A DNA stretch of 64,000 nt from Limnohabitans sp. (GCA_030053945.1 JASGCW010000010.1:1-64000), one strand, 5' to 3'; positions 36,701-45,217 are shown, numbered from the stretch's first letter. Numbers and translations are program-made. The notes: a model not told the origin generated them from the letters alone.

Positions 36701-37165
36701 GTACTAATGACTATGATGGGTATTATCTCACTTGCGGGAGTAGTAGTTAAAAACGGAATCGTATTAATGGACTTCTTCGTCTTATTGATGGATAAAAAAG
36801 TAGCCGATAATGGTTTAGAAAGCCACGATGATTTGACTTTAGAAGAAATAAAAGAAGTTATTATCGAATCTGGAAAATCTCGTTTGCGTCCTGTATTGTT
36901 GACTGCGTTGACAGCAGTATTAGGATTAATTCCACTTGCTATAGGATTAAACTTTGATTTCTTCGGTTTAGTAACAGACTTGAATCCTCATTTGTATATG
37001 GGAGGTGACAACGTTATTTTCTGGGGACCATTAGCGTGGACAATCATTTTCGGATTGACTTATGCTACGGTGCTAACTTTAGTAATGGTACCTGTGATGT
37101 TCTATCTCGTAAAACGTATCAAATATTGGTTACGTGATAAAAGAAAAACAGGAGAATTAGTGTAA
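33704..37165 (+). CDS. RND-family multidrug efflux permease (AcrB-like)
   Basis: A 1153-residue inner-membrane proton-driven pump with twelve transmembrane segments and two large periplasmic loops. Motifs include YVTMPREDFPEI near the start, GLVMGLGMLVDDGIVVVDN in TM4 with the paired Asp residues of the proton relay, and SGKSRLRPVLLTALTAVLGLIPLA. The length exceeds typical AcrB (about 1050) through an extra segment around TM6/7. A 120-bp gap separates it from the adaptor gene. Substrates are unknown; the family covers HAE1 hydrophobe exporters. Confidence 0.95.
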   Translation: MSHQQKEFSISSWAVDNRVTVYILTFIVVITGIYAYVTMPREDFPEIIENKIYISSIFPGNSAEDVEKLVIKPLEDNIKNISGVNKVTSSSFQDYGMIVAEFDDDVTVDQAKILIKDKVDVSKADTDWPTLDNGSKVEPNVFSINIAEEVPILNINLKGNYTAQQLKKYGEYLEDEIEDISEVKAVDILGVDKKEVEIAVDVYKMNAAQVSFDDIANAVRYENMTLSGGNLVSQGARNNIRIIGEIAKPADLENIIVKSFGGSVYLKDIATISFKEKERTTFAREKNQEVVMLNVKKRSGQNMITAIDQVKEVIKKAQETVLPKNLEVTLTNDQSSRVEHQVNELSNHIIFGVVLVMIVLMFTMGLRNSLFVGAAIPLSIFIAFTLLQAIGVTMNTMVLFGLVMGLGMLVDDGIVVVDNVFANMKKGMPRIQASKIGIGEIAWPVISSTATTLMAFLPFALWPGTMGKFMMYFPLTLSVTLGASLFVAMVVNAAMTGGSMDIEDRNISSRVLKRNTIIFLAVGIVFVIFGNVADSSFGRAIGHLALISVGLMWLYYKKLYQWTQDFQHSFFPRMEDKYKGMLAKILTGKAAWKAFGIIVGMLFFSFILVGIFPRKVLFFPDNIPNQVIAYIEYPQGTDIAKTNKATNFVEKQIINVLSKYVDPSTNENFLAESIVAQVGVGATNPQVDLGSQSETPHKGKVTVNFSEFKFRRGVNTSDVMEEVRAKIKAIPGASVTVEKDAAGPPAGYPISIELTGTDYDLMLKEADRMIDFLNAKNIPGIEKLKVDINKESPELSVRIDRSNAGSLGASTGMTGFTLRRAVYGQEISTYKEGDDDYNIVMRLQEDQRKNESVLFNQPLTYRNPNNGQIMQVPISAVSNTEKTTTYNKIKRKNYKRVMTVYSNIITGYNGDEITKSIAKELENFKLGGDITYGFSGVQEEQGKNQSFLFFALFLALAGITTIIVLQFNSVSKTMVIMFTVLLSFSGVFYGYVIAQMNFVVLMTMMGIISLAGVVVKNGIVLMDFFVLLMDKKVADNGLESHDDLTLEEIKEVIIESGKSRLRPVLLTALTAVLGLIPLAIGLNFDFFGLVTDLNPHLYMGGDNVIFWGPLAWTIIFGLTYATVLTLVMVPVMFYLVKRIKYWLRDKRKTGELV

Positions 37166-37188
37166 GTTTTAACTAGTTATTTTCATAA

Positions 37189-37221
37189 CCTCTAGCAAAC
37201 TTTTTGTTAGAGGTTTTTTTT
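37189..37221 (+). terminator. RND operon terminator
   Basis: CCTCTAGC and GTTAGAGG pair (one G-U) around AAACTTTTT, followed by an eight-base T-run. The loop overlaps the -33 box of the next promoter. Confidence 0.75.
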
Positions 37222-37234
37222 ATTCCTATCTTTG
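37203..37234 (+). promoter_or_regulatory. Promoter of the cytochrome oxidase assembly operon
   Basis: TTTG at 37203-37206, a 20-bp spacer and TATCTTTG at 37227-37234 match the Bacteroidetes consensus. The start would be near 37241, about 18 nt before the TTG start codon. Confidence 0.65.
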
Positions 37235-37258
37235 ACCCGTTTTTAAATAAATTCGGTT

Positions 37259-38164
37259 TTGAACCAAAACAATAATTCATCAGGTAATTTGTCAAGTATT
37301 TTTACTGATTTTAAAGAAATCACTAAAGCTGGTTTAGCTATTAGTGTCGTTTTTTCTTCACTATGTGGTTACTTACTTGGTATCTATGAATTTAATTCGC
37401 AAACACTCACAACACTTGTCCTCTTAGCCATTGGAGGTTATTGTATGGTGGGAGCGTCTAATGCTTACAATCAAATTATTGAAAAAGAACTAGATGTCCT
37501 AATGGATAGAACTAAAAACAGACCTATCCCTTCTGGCAGAATGACTCCTAAAAAAGCATTTGTAATTGCTACGGCTTTAACTATAGCAGGTTTAGTGATT
37601 TTGTATATAATAAATCCCAAATCAGCAATGTTTGGGGCTATTTCAATTTTTCTTTATACGTGTATATATACACCTCTAAAAACCCAAACCCCCTTATCCG
37701 TTTTTGTTGGTGCTTTTCCTGGTGCGATACCATTTATGTTAGGATGGGTAGCTGCTACAAATGACTTCGGTATTGAAGCAGGGACATTATTCATCATTCA
37801 ATTTTTTTGGCAATTCCCTCACTTTTGGGCTATTGGATGGTTTTTATTTGAAGATTATAAAAAAGGAGGTTTTTTTATGCTACCTACAGGTGAAAGAAAT
37901 AAAGGAACTGCTATGCAGACATTGCTATATACAGTTTGGCTTGTAGTAGCTTCTGTATTACCTTCCTTCGGATTTACAGGCAGATTGTATTTAACTCCAT
38001 TATCTGCCATTATAATTTTAGCTATTGGATGTTGGATGTTTTATGCTGCAACCAATTTATATAAAAAACAAGACGACAAATCTGCAAAAACACTAATGCT
38101 CGTGAGTGTTGCTTATATTTCACTCATACAGGTAGTTTATGTTTTAGATAAATTTTTACGATAA
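37259..38164 (+). CDS. cyoE: Protoheme IX farnesyltransferase (heme O synthase)
   Basis: A UbiA-family prenyltransferase that farnesylates heme B to heme O for heme-copper oxidases. The 301-residue, nine-helix protein has the Asp-rich motifs NQIIEKELDVLMDRTKNRP and the second site IFWQFPHFWAIGWF-type region. The start is TTG at 37259: the in-frame upstream sequence reaches a stop at 37244 without ATG, and the promoter leaves only an 18-nt leader. It opens a run of cytochrome oxidase genes. Confidence 0.93.
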   Translation: MNQNNNSSGNLSSIFTDFKEITKAGLAISVVFSSLCGYLLGIYEFNSQTLTTLVLLAIGGYCMVGASNAYNQIIEKELDVLMDRTKNRPIPSGRMTPKKAFVIATALTIAGLVILYIINPKSAMFGAISIFLYTCIYTPLKTQTPLSVFVGAFPGAIPFMLGWVAATNDFGIEAGTLFIIQFFWQFPHFWAIGWFLFEDYKKGGFFMLPTGERNKGTAMQTLLYTVWLVVASVLPSFGFTGRLYLTPLSAIIILAIGCWMFYAATNLYKKQDDKSAKTLMLVSVAYISLIQVVYVLDKFLR

Positions 38165-38166
38165 TT

Positions 38167-38748
38167 ATGACAATGACGATTCAAGAAGAAAAACAAAGAC
38201 AAGCGCGTTCACAAAAACTCATCCTTTTGTTTGCGATGCTAAGTATGTTTATGATGTTTGGCGGTTTAACTAGTGCCTATTTAGTAAGTGCTTCAAGAAA
38301 AGACTGGATACATAATATGGTTATCCCTTCATCATTTACCATTAGTACTATTCTAATAGTAATGAGCAGTATCACCATACACTTTGCTAAACTATCTATA
38401 AAAAAAGACGATAGAAAAAACACAACGACTTTTTTATTAGCGACATTATTTTTAGGATTAGGATTTGTATTTTACCAGATTAAAGGATTTGAGCAAATCA
38501 TAGCATTAGGATATAATTTTACAGGACCTACCAGTAATATATCAGCAACGTTTGTGTACATACTCGTTTTTATGCACATCTTGCATCTAGCTGCAGGCAT
38601 AATTTCCTTATTAATTATAATTTATAATCATTTTAAACAAAAATATAACTCATTGCAAACCACAGGGATAGAGCTTGGAGCAATGTTTTGGCATTTTTTA
38701 GATTTTCTTTGGATATATTTGTTTTTATTTTTCTATTTCGTGAAATAA
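38167..38748 (+). CDS. Cytochrome c oxidase subunit III (short form)
   Basis: The 193-residue protein has five transmembrane segments and ends with GAMFWHFLDFLWIYLFLFFYF, the conserved last helix of COX3. It lies 2 bp after cyoE. A second, larger subunit III gene follows, so this may be one of two fused or split forms used in Bacteroidetes oxidases. Confidence 0.88.
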   Translation: MTMTIQEEKQRQARSQKLILLFAMLSMFMMFGGLTSAYLVSASRKDWIHNMVIPSSFTISTILIVMSSITIHFAKLSIKKDDRKNTTTFLLATLFLGLGFVFYQIKGFEQIIALGYNFTGPTSNISATFVYILVFMHILHLAAGIISLLIIIYNHFKQKYNSLQTTGIELGAMFWHFLDFLWIYLFLFFYFVK

Positions 38749-38788
38749 GAAAAAAACGTAAATTTGACAACTTTTTAAACACAATTCT

Positions 38789-39766
38789 ATGGCAACTACA
38801 GTTACTACTAGTACTGATGGAAAAACTTGGGGCGGCGGAAATGAGCCTATGGGAGCAAGCTATGGTAAAATGATGATGTGGTTTTTCATCGTTTCAGATG
38901 CTCTTACATTTTCAGGATTCTTAGCATCTTACGGGTTTTCAAGATTTAAATTTATCGAAACTTGGCCTCTAGCTGACGAGGTATTTACTCACTTCCCTTT
39001 TATGCACGGTGTATCAGCACCTATGTATTATGTAGCATTAATGACGTTTATTCTAATTTTCTCGTCTGTTACAATGGTACTTGCAGTGGATGCTGGGCAT
39101 CAAATGAACAAAAACAAAGTAATTCTTTATATGTTCCTTACTATTATTGGAGGTCTTATCTTCGTAGGATCACAAGCATGGGAATGGAAAAACTTTATTA
39201 AAGGCGAGTACGGAGCAGTAGAAACAAAAGGTGGCTCAATTCTACAATTTGTAAATAAAGATCACAAAAGAGTAGCTATTGCAGATTTCGCAGCTAATAT
39301 TCCTGTTGAAAGAGAACAACATAAGCGCAGTAATGGATTATGGTTTGAAAGTGAAGGCACTTTACCTACTTATACAGTAGAACAAGTTATAGAAGGTTTC
39401 AAAGCAAATCCAGACTTATTGGTTCGAATCGAGACTATTGACCCTAAAACAAAACAGAAAATAGAACTAACTCGCGAAGAATCTTTAAAAAGAATGGAAA
39501 CAGCGAGCCTTGTAATTGAGGGTGCTAATTTGCAACATAATGAATACGGAAGTAAATTATTTGCTGACTTCTTTTTCTTTATTACTGGTTTCCACGGTTT
39601 CCACGTATTTTCAGGTGTTGTGATTAACATCATCATTTTCTTCAATGTTATATTAGGAACATACGAAAGAAGAAAAAGCTATGAAATGGTTGAAAAAGTT
39701 GGATTATACTGGCACTTTGTAGATTTAGTTTGGGTATTTGTATTTACATTCTTCTACTTAGTTTAA
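38789..39766 (+). CDS. Cytochrome c oxidase subunit III (long form)
   Basis: The 325-residue protein has COX3 helices at both ends (GKMMMWFFIVSDALTFSGF at the start; GLYWHFVDLVWVFVFTFFYL at the end), with an extra soluble segment of about 110 residues (about 145-250) between helices 3 and 4. Subunit III stabilises the oxidase core. It lies 40 bp after the short form and 20 bp before subunit IV. Confidence 0.9.
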   Translation: MATTVTTSTDGKTWGGGNEPMGASYGKMMMWFFIVSDALTFSGFLASYGFSRFKFIETWPLADEVFTHFPFMHGVSAPMYYVALMTFILIFSSVTMVLAVDAGHQMNKNKVILYMFLTIIGGLIFVGSQAWEWKNFIKGEYGAVETKGGSILQFVNKDHKRVAIADFAANIPVEREQHKRSNGLWFESEGTLPTYTVEQVIEGFKANPDLLVRIETIDPKTKQKIELTREESLKRMETASLVIEGANLQHNEYGSKLFADFFFFITGFHGFHVFSGVVINIIIFFNVILGTYERRKSYEMVEKVGLYWHFVDLVWVFVFTFFYLV

Positions 39767-39786
39767 TCTTAAAAAATTAAAACATT

Positions 39787-40137
39787 ATGGGACACGCACA
39801 CGAATCAAATGTAGGTAGAATTTGGAAAGTTTTCGGAATACTTTCAGTAATTACTATTGTAGAAGTAGCATTAGGTATATACAAACCGCACTCATTACAT
39901 TTTACAAATCTTTTAGGAATGAATTTACTTAACTGGATTTTCATCATCCTAACAATCGCAAAAGCATACGGAATTATGTGGGCATTTATGCACTTAGAAG
40001 GCGAAACTCCTTGGTTACGCTGGTCTATTGTAGCTCCATTAGTATTTCTAGTTTTATATTTAATTTTTATCTTATTAGTTGAAGGAGATTATATATATGA
40101 AGTGTTCAAGAATTCTACTATAAAATGGAATTTTTAA
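39787..40137 (+). CDS. Cytochrome c oxidase subunit IV
   Basis: A 116-residue protein with three transmembrane helices, matching bacterial CoxD/CyoD-type subunit IV (MHLEGETPWLRW between helices 2 and 3). It closes the first part of the cluster before a terminator. Confidence 0.85.
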   Translation: MGHAHESNVGRIWKVFGILSVITIVEVALGIYKPHSLHFTNLLGMNLLNWIFIILTIAKAYGIMWAFMHLEGETPWLRWSIVAPLVFLVLYLIFILLVEGDYIYEVFKNSTIKWNF

Positions 40138-40156
40138 CAAGATATTAATTCAAATT

Positions 40157-40181
40157 AATCCCGATTCGTCGGGATTTTTTT
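40157..40181 (+). terminator. Terminator after oxidase subunit IV
   Basis: ATCCCGA and TCGGGAT flank a TTCG tetraloop, followed by a T-run that merges into the next promoter box. Confidence 0.85.
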
Positions 40182-40188
40182 ATTTTTG
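40181..40188 (+). promoter_or_regulatory. -7 box before the SCO operon
   Basis: TATTTTTG, 25 bp upstream of ATG 40213. It excludes the earlier in-frame TTG at 40186 as start codon. Confidence 0.5.
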
Positions 40189-40212
40189 TACTTCATAAAT
40201 TTATATACCACG

Positions 40213-40887
40213 ATGAAAAATAAACTCATCTTGATTCTTCTTCTAGCGTTGCCCGTATTAATCTATTTAATTTTTGCTACAGCAACTCATAATCAACTAT
40301 TTCTACCAACAATTTCACGCAACAATAAAGAACTTCCTAAATGGGAATCGCTTGATGGCAATCCAGTAAAACTCACAAATAAAATCTCCATCTTAGGATT
40401 TACTGGAAAAGATATTAAAAGAAATGAAGGAAACATCTTCAACCTTAATCAGAAAATTTACGATAAATATGTTGGTTTCAAAGATTTCCAAGTGGTAATC
40501 ATCGCTCCTAAAGGAACGGAGAAAGAAGTAAAATCATTACTTGAAAAGCTATCTGGTTTTACAGAAAATATGTCGGCCTGGAGATTTGTTTTTGCAGAAC
40601 CAAATGAAATCCAAAGCTACTTTAACAGCTATAAGCTACACACTACACTAGATTCAAATTTTGGAACTTCTGAAGTACTAATCATAGACAAAGACCGAAA
40701 TCATAGAGGCCGAAAAGGAAAAAACAAAGCTGGCAAAAACGAATACAAAGAAAGCTACAATACCACATCTGCAGCCGATTTACACAATGAAATGTCTGAT
40801 GATGTAAAAATCCTATTACGCGAATACCGTTTAGCACTAAAACGAAATCAACAAAAAGAAGATTTTCATTTACACGAGAAGAAATAA
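40213..40887 (+). CDS. Membrane-anchored protein linked to oxidase assembly
   Basis: Start at ATG 40213 (MKNKLILILLLALPVL, 224 residues) is supported by the promoter box. One N-terminal transmembrane or signal segment (about 4-24) is followed by a soluble domain with a thioredoxin-like arrangement of strands (VVIIAPKG, TSEVLIIDKD) but no CxxC. A basic His/Lys-rich tail ends in FHLHEKK. It lies 1 bp before the SCO gene; a role in copper delivery or oxidase assembly is inferred from this. Confidence 0.7.
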   Translation: MKNKLILILLLALPVLIYLIFATATHNQLFLPTISRNNKELPKWESLDGNPVKLTNKISILGFTGKDIKRNEGNIFNLNQKIYDKYVGFKDFQVVIIAPKGTEKEVKSLLEKLSGFTENMSAWRFVFAEPNEIQSYFNSYKLHTTLDSNFGTSEVLIIDKDRNHRGRKGKNKAGKNEYKESYNTTSAADLHNEMSDDVKILLREYRLALKRNQQKEDFHLHEKK

Positions 40888-40888
40888 A

Positions 40889-41569
40889 ATGAACAAGAAA
40901 TATATAGGCACCATTGCAATAATTTTAATTTTTGGAATTTTGGTAATTCCAAAAATCGTTGATAGAGTTAAGAATAATTCTATTGTGAAAGGCGACAGAC
41001 TTAATCAAGTTGAACAGAGTTCTAGCGAAGAAAGCGACTTGTTAACTATTGGCAAAGCCCCTAAGTTTTCCTTAACTGACCAAAACAAACAAACCATAAG
41101 CAATGACACTTACAAAGGCAAAGTATATGTGATTGAATTTTTCTTTACTACTTGCCCTTCTATTTGTCCAGTAATGAATCGCAATATGAAGTTTGTACAA
41201 GGTAGTTTTGCTTCAAACACTAATTTCGGTATTGCGTCTATCAGCATAGACCCAGAACACGACACTCCTGAGGTATTAAAAAAACACGCCGAACAAATAG
41301 AAGCAAAAGGCATTAACTGGCATTTCTTAACTGGTGACAAAAAAGCCATTTTTGAGATGGCGAACAAAGGTTTCAATCTATACGTAGGAGAAAACCCAAA
41401 AGTGAATGGCGGATTTGAGCACTCAGGACTTTTTGCACTAATTGATAAAAAAGGAAACATTCGTTGCAGAAAAGACGAATTTGACAATCCTATAGTCTAT
41501 TACGACGGATTGAGCGAAGATGGCATTAAACAAATCAAACAAGATATTTCTAAACTTTTAGCTGAATAA
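40889..41569 (+). CDS. SCO1/SenC family copper chaperone
   Basis: SCO proteins deliver copper to the CuA site of cytochrome oxidase. The 226-residue protein has an N-terminal membrane anchor (about 5-22) and a thioredoxin-like domain with the copper-binding TTCPSICPVMN (CxxxC) and the conserved His in FEHSGLF. It overlaps the DUF420 gene by one base. Confidence 0.94.
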   Translation: MNKKYIGTIAIILIFGILVIPKIVDRVKNNSIVKGDRLNQVEQSSSEESDLLTIGKAPKFSLTDQNKQTISNDTYKGKVYVIEFFFTTCPSICPVMNRNMKFVQGSFASNTNFGIASISIDPEHDTPEVLKKHAEQIEAKGINWHFLTGDKKAIFEMANKGFNLYVGENPKVNGGFEHSGLFALIDKKGNIRCRKDEFDNPIVYYDGLSEDGIKQIKQDISKLLAE

Positions 41570-42114
41570 TGGAAAACCAATCTACTATCGAAAAAAAATA
41601 CAATCCTTGGATTATCGTTTTATCTATTGCTATCCCTGTAGTAGTAGCCATTTTATTTAAAGTCAAACTAAAAGACTTTGGTTTTGACGTGAAACCCTTA
41701 TCGTTTTTACCTCCTATTTACGCCACGATAAACGGAATTACAGCAGTAGTTTTGATCTTAGCTGTAAATGCTATTAAAAAAGGAAACAGACAACTACACG
41801 AACGACTGATGAAAGTTGCCATTGCCTGCTCGGTTGCATTTTTAGGAATGTATGTTGCCTATCATATGACAGCAGAAGCTACAAAATATGGCGGAGAAGG
41901 TATAATGAAAGCAATCTATTTTTTTATTTTAATTACCCATATTATTTTATCTATAGGAATTATCCCTCTGGTTTTAATTTCATATGTTAGAGCCTTATCA
42001 GAGCGATTTGACAGACATAAGAAAATAGCTAAAATTGCTTTTCCCCTTTGGCTGTATGTTGCAGTAACAGGTGTTATTGTTTATTTGATGATTTCTCCGT
42101 ATTATGCCAATTAA
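41569..42114 (+). CDS. DUF420 family membrane protein
   Basis: The 181-residue protein has five transmembrane segments and conserved membrane His residues (RQLHERLMK, YVAYHMT, ITHIILS), typical of DUF420, found next to cytochrome oxidase genes and probably a heme- or copper-related assembly factor. It overlaps the next gene by 11 bp. Confidence 0.88.
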   Translation: MENQSTIEKKYNPWIIVLSIAIPVVVAILFKVKLKDFGFDVKPLSFLPPIYATINGITAVVLILAVNAIKKGNRQLHERLMKVAIACSVAFLGMYVAYHMTAEATKYGGEGIMKAIYFFILITHIILSIGIIPLVLISYVRALSERFDRHKKIAKIAFPLWLYVAVTGVIVYLMISPYYAN

Positions 42115-42370
42115 ATTTCAGATTTTAGATTTCAGATTTCAGATTTTAAACAAGTTTCGAAGTTGTTTTGTTTTCTGTTTTTTGTTTTTTGGAATTTCTG
42201 TTTATGGTCAATGTGCAATGTGTAGAGCTTCTCTCGAAAGCACTGGTCAAAAAGCACAAGCAGAAGCAGTAAATGACGGGATTGTTTATCTTATGATTAT
42301 CCCTTATATCTTAGTGGGACTCATAGGGATTTATATTTACAGAATGTATCGAAATCGTAAGGGTAAGTAG
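42104..42370 (+). CDS. Small membrane protein with CxxC
   Basis: The 88-residue product has a hydrophobic N-terminal region (about 20-35, SCFVFCFLFFGISVYGQ), then CAMCRASLES and one transmembrane helix near the end. The first 15 residues are encoded by a TTTCAGAT-type heptamer repeat (42112-42149), so the true N-terminus may have been extended by repeat insertion. It overlaps the DUF420 stop by 11 bp and is probably its operon partner. Confidence 0.65.
   Translation: MPIKFQILDFRFQILNKFRSCFVFCFLFFGISVYGQCAMCRASLESTGQKAQAEAVNDGIVYLMIIPYILVGLIGIYIYRMYRNRKGK
42112..42149. repeat. Heptamer-type repeat (TTTCAGA) inside a gene start
   Basis: Several near-perfect TTTCAGA/TTTTAGA units overlap the first codons of the 88-residue gene. 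Similar units are found at 10240-10312. Confidence 0.7.
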
Positions 42371-42399
42371 GGAGTGCAGATTTGAATTAGTATTGACTT

Positions 42400-42623
42400 A
42401 CATCCTCGTCAATCTTTGCGAAACCATCCTTTATTAACTAAAAATCAGGAAGCAACTAAAAAGTTAGATTATTTCTTTTATACTCATTGCCATAGGTGTT
42501 GAGGAAAAGGATTGATTGTTAGCTCTTCGATGCCCAACGACCTACGGATTACTGATGAATACCGCTAAAAAACAATTATTAGCTTATGAATAAACCTTAG
42601 CTAATGGTAGGTAGATAGTACTT
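42400..42623 (-). repeat. attC-like cassette boundary A
   Basis: On the minus strand the spacer after the TPR gene reads CATTAGCTAAGG, then GTTGGGCATCGAAGAGCTAA. GTTGGGC fits the attC R' consensus GTTRRRY. The block from GTTGGGC onwards (20 bases) is repeated exactly at boundary B. No further gene follows downstream on this strand, so it would be the distal end of the array. Confidence 0.45.
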
Positions 42624-43688
42624 TTAATTCGTTTTCCATTTATAATTTTTCGACCAATCATAAAATTTATCCAACTCCTTTTGATTCTTATCTAGCCATT
42701 CATTTACATCTTTTGTTTCAGAAGATGCGTAAACGATATAAGCAAATGGTTCAATTAAATTGTTTTTTTTCATTTCTATGAAATATGGAGCATAAATGTC
42801 CCAATAAAATCCATAATTTTTCTTTTTCATTTCATCCAAAGACGCACAAATTGTCTCAAATTTTCGAATGAAATTTTCAACTTCTGTTTTGTTTATATTT
42901 TTTTCATCAAAGTCAAGTGCAACATCCATTGTTGATATTAATTCTGTTGATGAGAAATCATTTTCTTTTGGTTTTCCGCTTTTTGCATCTTCAGAAAGCA
43001 TTTTTGAATCTATTGTTACAGTCACAGAATTTTCACTTGTTTTCTTAACATTTGCATTTATTAGCTCTTTCAAACTATTTAAGTTTTCTTTTGCTCTTGC
43101 CGATTGAGGTTCAGTAATTAGAAATCTACAAAAAGCTAAAATAGCTGGAATTTTTCTACCATTCATTTTTTCAAGCCTTGCAATTGCATTGTTTGAACTT
43201 GCGTGTTTTGGATTTATAAGGATTGCTTGTTGAAACGACAGAATAGCTTTATCATATTTGCTAATGCTTGCATATGTAATTCCTTTATTAAAATGAAGTT
43301 GATAATATTCTGGAAATAGTTTTAATCCATCATCATAAACTGTAAATGCTTCATCAGTTTTTTTGAGTTCATCCAAAGCATTTCCATAAGTTACATAAAC
43401 ATTTTTTAAACTATTATCTTTTGGATGTTTTACAATAGCTAGTTTGCAAATTGAAATTGATTCATCATATTTTTTCAATGAGTTTAATGTAAAAGCTTTT
43501 TCAACTAAAGCTAATAAATTATCCTTATCAAGTTCAAGAGCTTTATTATATTTGTTTAATGCACCATCATAGTCTCCTTTGTCGTGGTAAGCAACACCTT
43601 CATCAACTAATTTTTCAGCTTCTGTTTTGTTTTGCGAAAAAGTCAAATTAATTGACAACATAAAAAGTAATAAAACTATTTTTCTCAT
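42624..43688 (-). CDS. Exported TPR-repeat protein (cassette gene)
   Basis: Start at ATG 43688 gives a signal peptide (MRKIVLLLFMLSINLTFSQ); the open frame continues 28 codons upstream without a reason to use them. Residues about 22-190 form five tetratricopeptide repeats (AYHDKGDYDGALNKYNKAL and so on), a protein-interaction scaffold. The C-terminal part (about 225-354) is unrecognised. It lies alone between attC-like boundaries A and B. Confidence 0.8.
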   Translation of the reverse strand: MRKIVLLLFMLSINLTFSQNKTEAEKLVDEGVAYHDKGDYDGALNKYNKALELDKDNLLALVEKAFTLNSLKKYDESISICKLAIVKHPKDNSLKNVYVTYGNALDELKKTDEAFTVYDDGLKLFPEYYQLHFNKGITYASISKYDKAILSFQQAILINPKHASSNNAIARLEKMNGRKIPAILAFCRFLITEPQSARAKENLNSLKELINANVKKTSENSVTVTIDSKMLSEDAKSGKPKENDFSSTELISTMDVALDFDEKNINKTEVENFIRKFETICASLDEMKKKNYGFYWDIYAPYFIEMKKNNLIEPFAYIVYASSETKDVNEWLDKNQKELDKFYDWSKNYKWKTN

Positions 43689-43789
43689 TTTTACTTTGCC
43701 TTTTATTTCTACGATTCTTTTTAGTAATTCTGACAGCTTCCGTCTGTAAAAAAACGTTACAAACTTCTCCAAATATAGCTAAAATAGTT

Positions 43790-43936
43790 TATTAAAAACC
43801 CCATTAAAGCTTAGCAAACATTTCAACATAGTTTACTTCACTAAACTTGTATTTTTTATAAAGGTTCAGTGATTACAATTTATTGTTTGTTAGCTCTTCG
43901 ATGCCCAACAAAATTTTAGCTGTTGGCAGAAGGCTT
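43790..43936 (-). repeat. attC-like cassette boundary B
   Basis: Minus strand: CTGCCAACAGCTAAAA, then GTTGGGCATCGAAGAGCTAA. GCCAAC and GTTGGGC are complementary, forming a short hairpin with GTTRRRY at its 3' side. The 3' block is shared with boundary A; CTGC(C/T)AACAGCTAA is shared with boundary C. Confidence 0.5.
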
Positions 43937-44641
43937 TTATATTTTATTATTATCGTCTTTCTTTAATGCGAGTTCTTTCTGTTCTTTTGCCAGTGGTTCA
44001 ACCCAATCTTTTTTATTAGTATCGTTAATAGCTAAATCATAATATTTTATTGCTTCGTCAAAATTTCCAATTCGTCTTTCCATTTCAGCAATTAAATAAT
44101 TTATGTTAGCTATTACGGTTTTGTCCTCGAATTCATTATTGACTAAAGCAGAAATTAAATTATCTTTAGCTTTTAATTGAAGTTCTTTTCTAAATTCAAT
44201 TTCATTATTATTTTCACGCAATAAATATGAACCTGTAACGTAACAAAATGCAATTTCTTTTTTTGTCTTTTTTTGTAATTCTTTTATTTCAGCAGCAATT
44301 AAGCATTGTCGAGCTTCATCAATAGTTATTCCGTTAAATTTAATTAAATAACTTTTAATTTTTTCTTTTTCTTCTTCATTAAATTTTATTTTGAAGTCAT
44401 CAATATAACCTGAAAAATGACATTTTGGGCAAGTATTAATAAGTTCTTCATAGTGGTTTCCTATAGCACCTTGTTTTTGAAAATCTTTAAATGAACCAAA
44501 AGTTGTCATACTCATTGTTACGCAAAATGTTACTTTTTTACCATCAATCGGACACTTTACAGTTTCATCTTCACAGGTATGTGCATTCGTAAAATTTTGT
44601 CCAATTATAAGAAGTAATAGAATCAAAATTTGTTTTTTCAT
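43937..44641 (-). CDS. DUF2225 family exported protein (cassette gene)
   Basis: The 234-residue protein has a signal peptide (about 1-20) and the DUF2225 zinc-binding pattern: CPIDGKKVTFC near residue 30 and CPKCHFSGYIDDF near residue 72. A TPR-like helical C-terminus (residues about 120-225) follows. Function is unknown. It is a single gene between boundaries B and C. Confidence 0.8.
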   Translation of the reverse strand: MKKQILILLLLIIGQNFTNAHTCEDETVKCPIDGKKVTFCVTMSMTTFGSFKDFQKQGAIGNHYEELINTCPKCHFSGYIDDFKIKFNEEEKEKIKSYLIKFNGITIDEARQCLIAAEIKELQKKTKKEIAFCYVTGSYLLRENNNEIEFRKELQLKAKDNLISALVNNEFEDKTVIANINYLIAEMERRIGNFDEAIKYYDLAINDTNKKDWVEPLAKEQKELALKKDDNNKI

Positions 44642-44758
44642 AATTATAATATTTATTGAAATTTTGTTAGATTAAATTTTCGTTTTTTTAAACAGTTTGC
44701 CTGCTCCGAACGCAACGAGATCTTAGCTGTTAGCAGTAGTAATTCTTTTCTACCGTCA
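44642..44758 (-). repeat. attC-like cassette boundary C
   Basis: Minus strand: CTGCTAACAGCTAAG, then TCGTTGCGTTCGG. The left part matches boundary B (one base different); the right part matches the GTTRRRY end only loosely. Confidence 0.4.
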
Positions 44759-45217
44759 TTAAAAGTCTTCCCACTTTCCATTAGTTCCGTATTTGATTTT
44801 TTCAACTGTAAAGAATGGTGCTTCTGAAAATTCAAATATTGGCAAGCCGTGTGAATTTTTATGCAAGTACCCTGTCAGTTTAAATGATTCTTGAACATAA
44901 TCAGGTTCAGTTGAAGACTTGTAACCAATTGAACCGATATAGTCGCAAAGTTCTTCAAACTTTTTTGTCTTAGGTGTCGGAAAAATATCTTGCCCAATGA
45001 TAAAGTTATATTTCGGATTGTCTACGGTCTGAACTTTCATATCAACTGAGCAGTCACCGCAAGCATATTTCATATAGTAAGCAGTCACAGTTATTTTTTC
45101 TTCATAAGTTATATTCTGTCTCCATTTGTAGTAAGTATAATAGGACAATACACATAAGAACACAACTGTAAAAAGTTTTGCTAATATTTTGAATGTCCAT
45201 TTGATCGCTGTCTTCAT
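44759..45217 (-). CDS. Membrane-anchored protein, unknown function (cassette gene)
   Basis: A 152-residue protein with one N-terminal transmembrane helix (about 10-28) and a soluble C-terminal domain containing a CGDC pair (KYACGDCSVDM). No family recognised. The ATG lies 8 nt after the GTTAGTTAGAAT end of boundary D, as in integron cassettes where the gene follows the recombination site closely. Confidence 0.65.
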   Translation of the reverse strand: MKTAIKWTFKILAKLFTVVFLCVLSYYTYYKWRQNITYEEKITVTAYYMKYACGDCSVDMKVQTVDNPKYNFIIGQDIFPTPKTKKFEELCDYIGSIGYKSSTEPDYVQESFKLTGYLHKNSHGLPIFEFSEAPFFTVEKIKYGTNGKWEDF

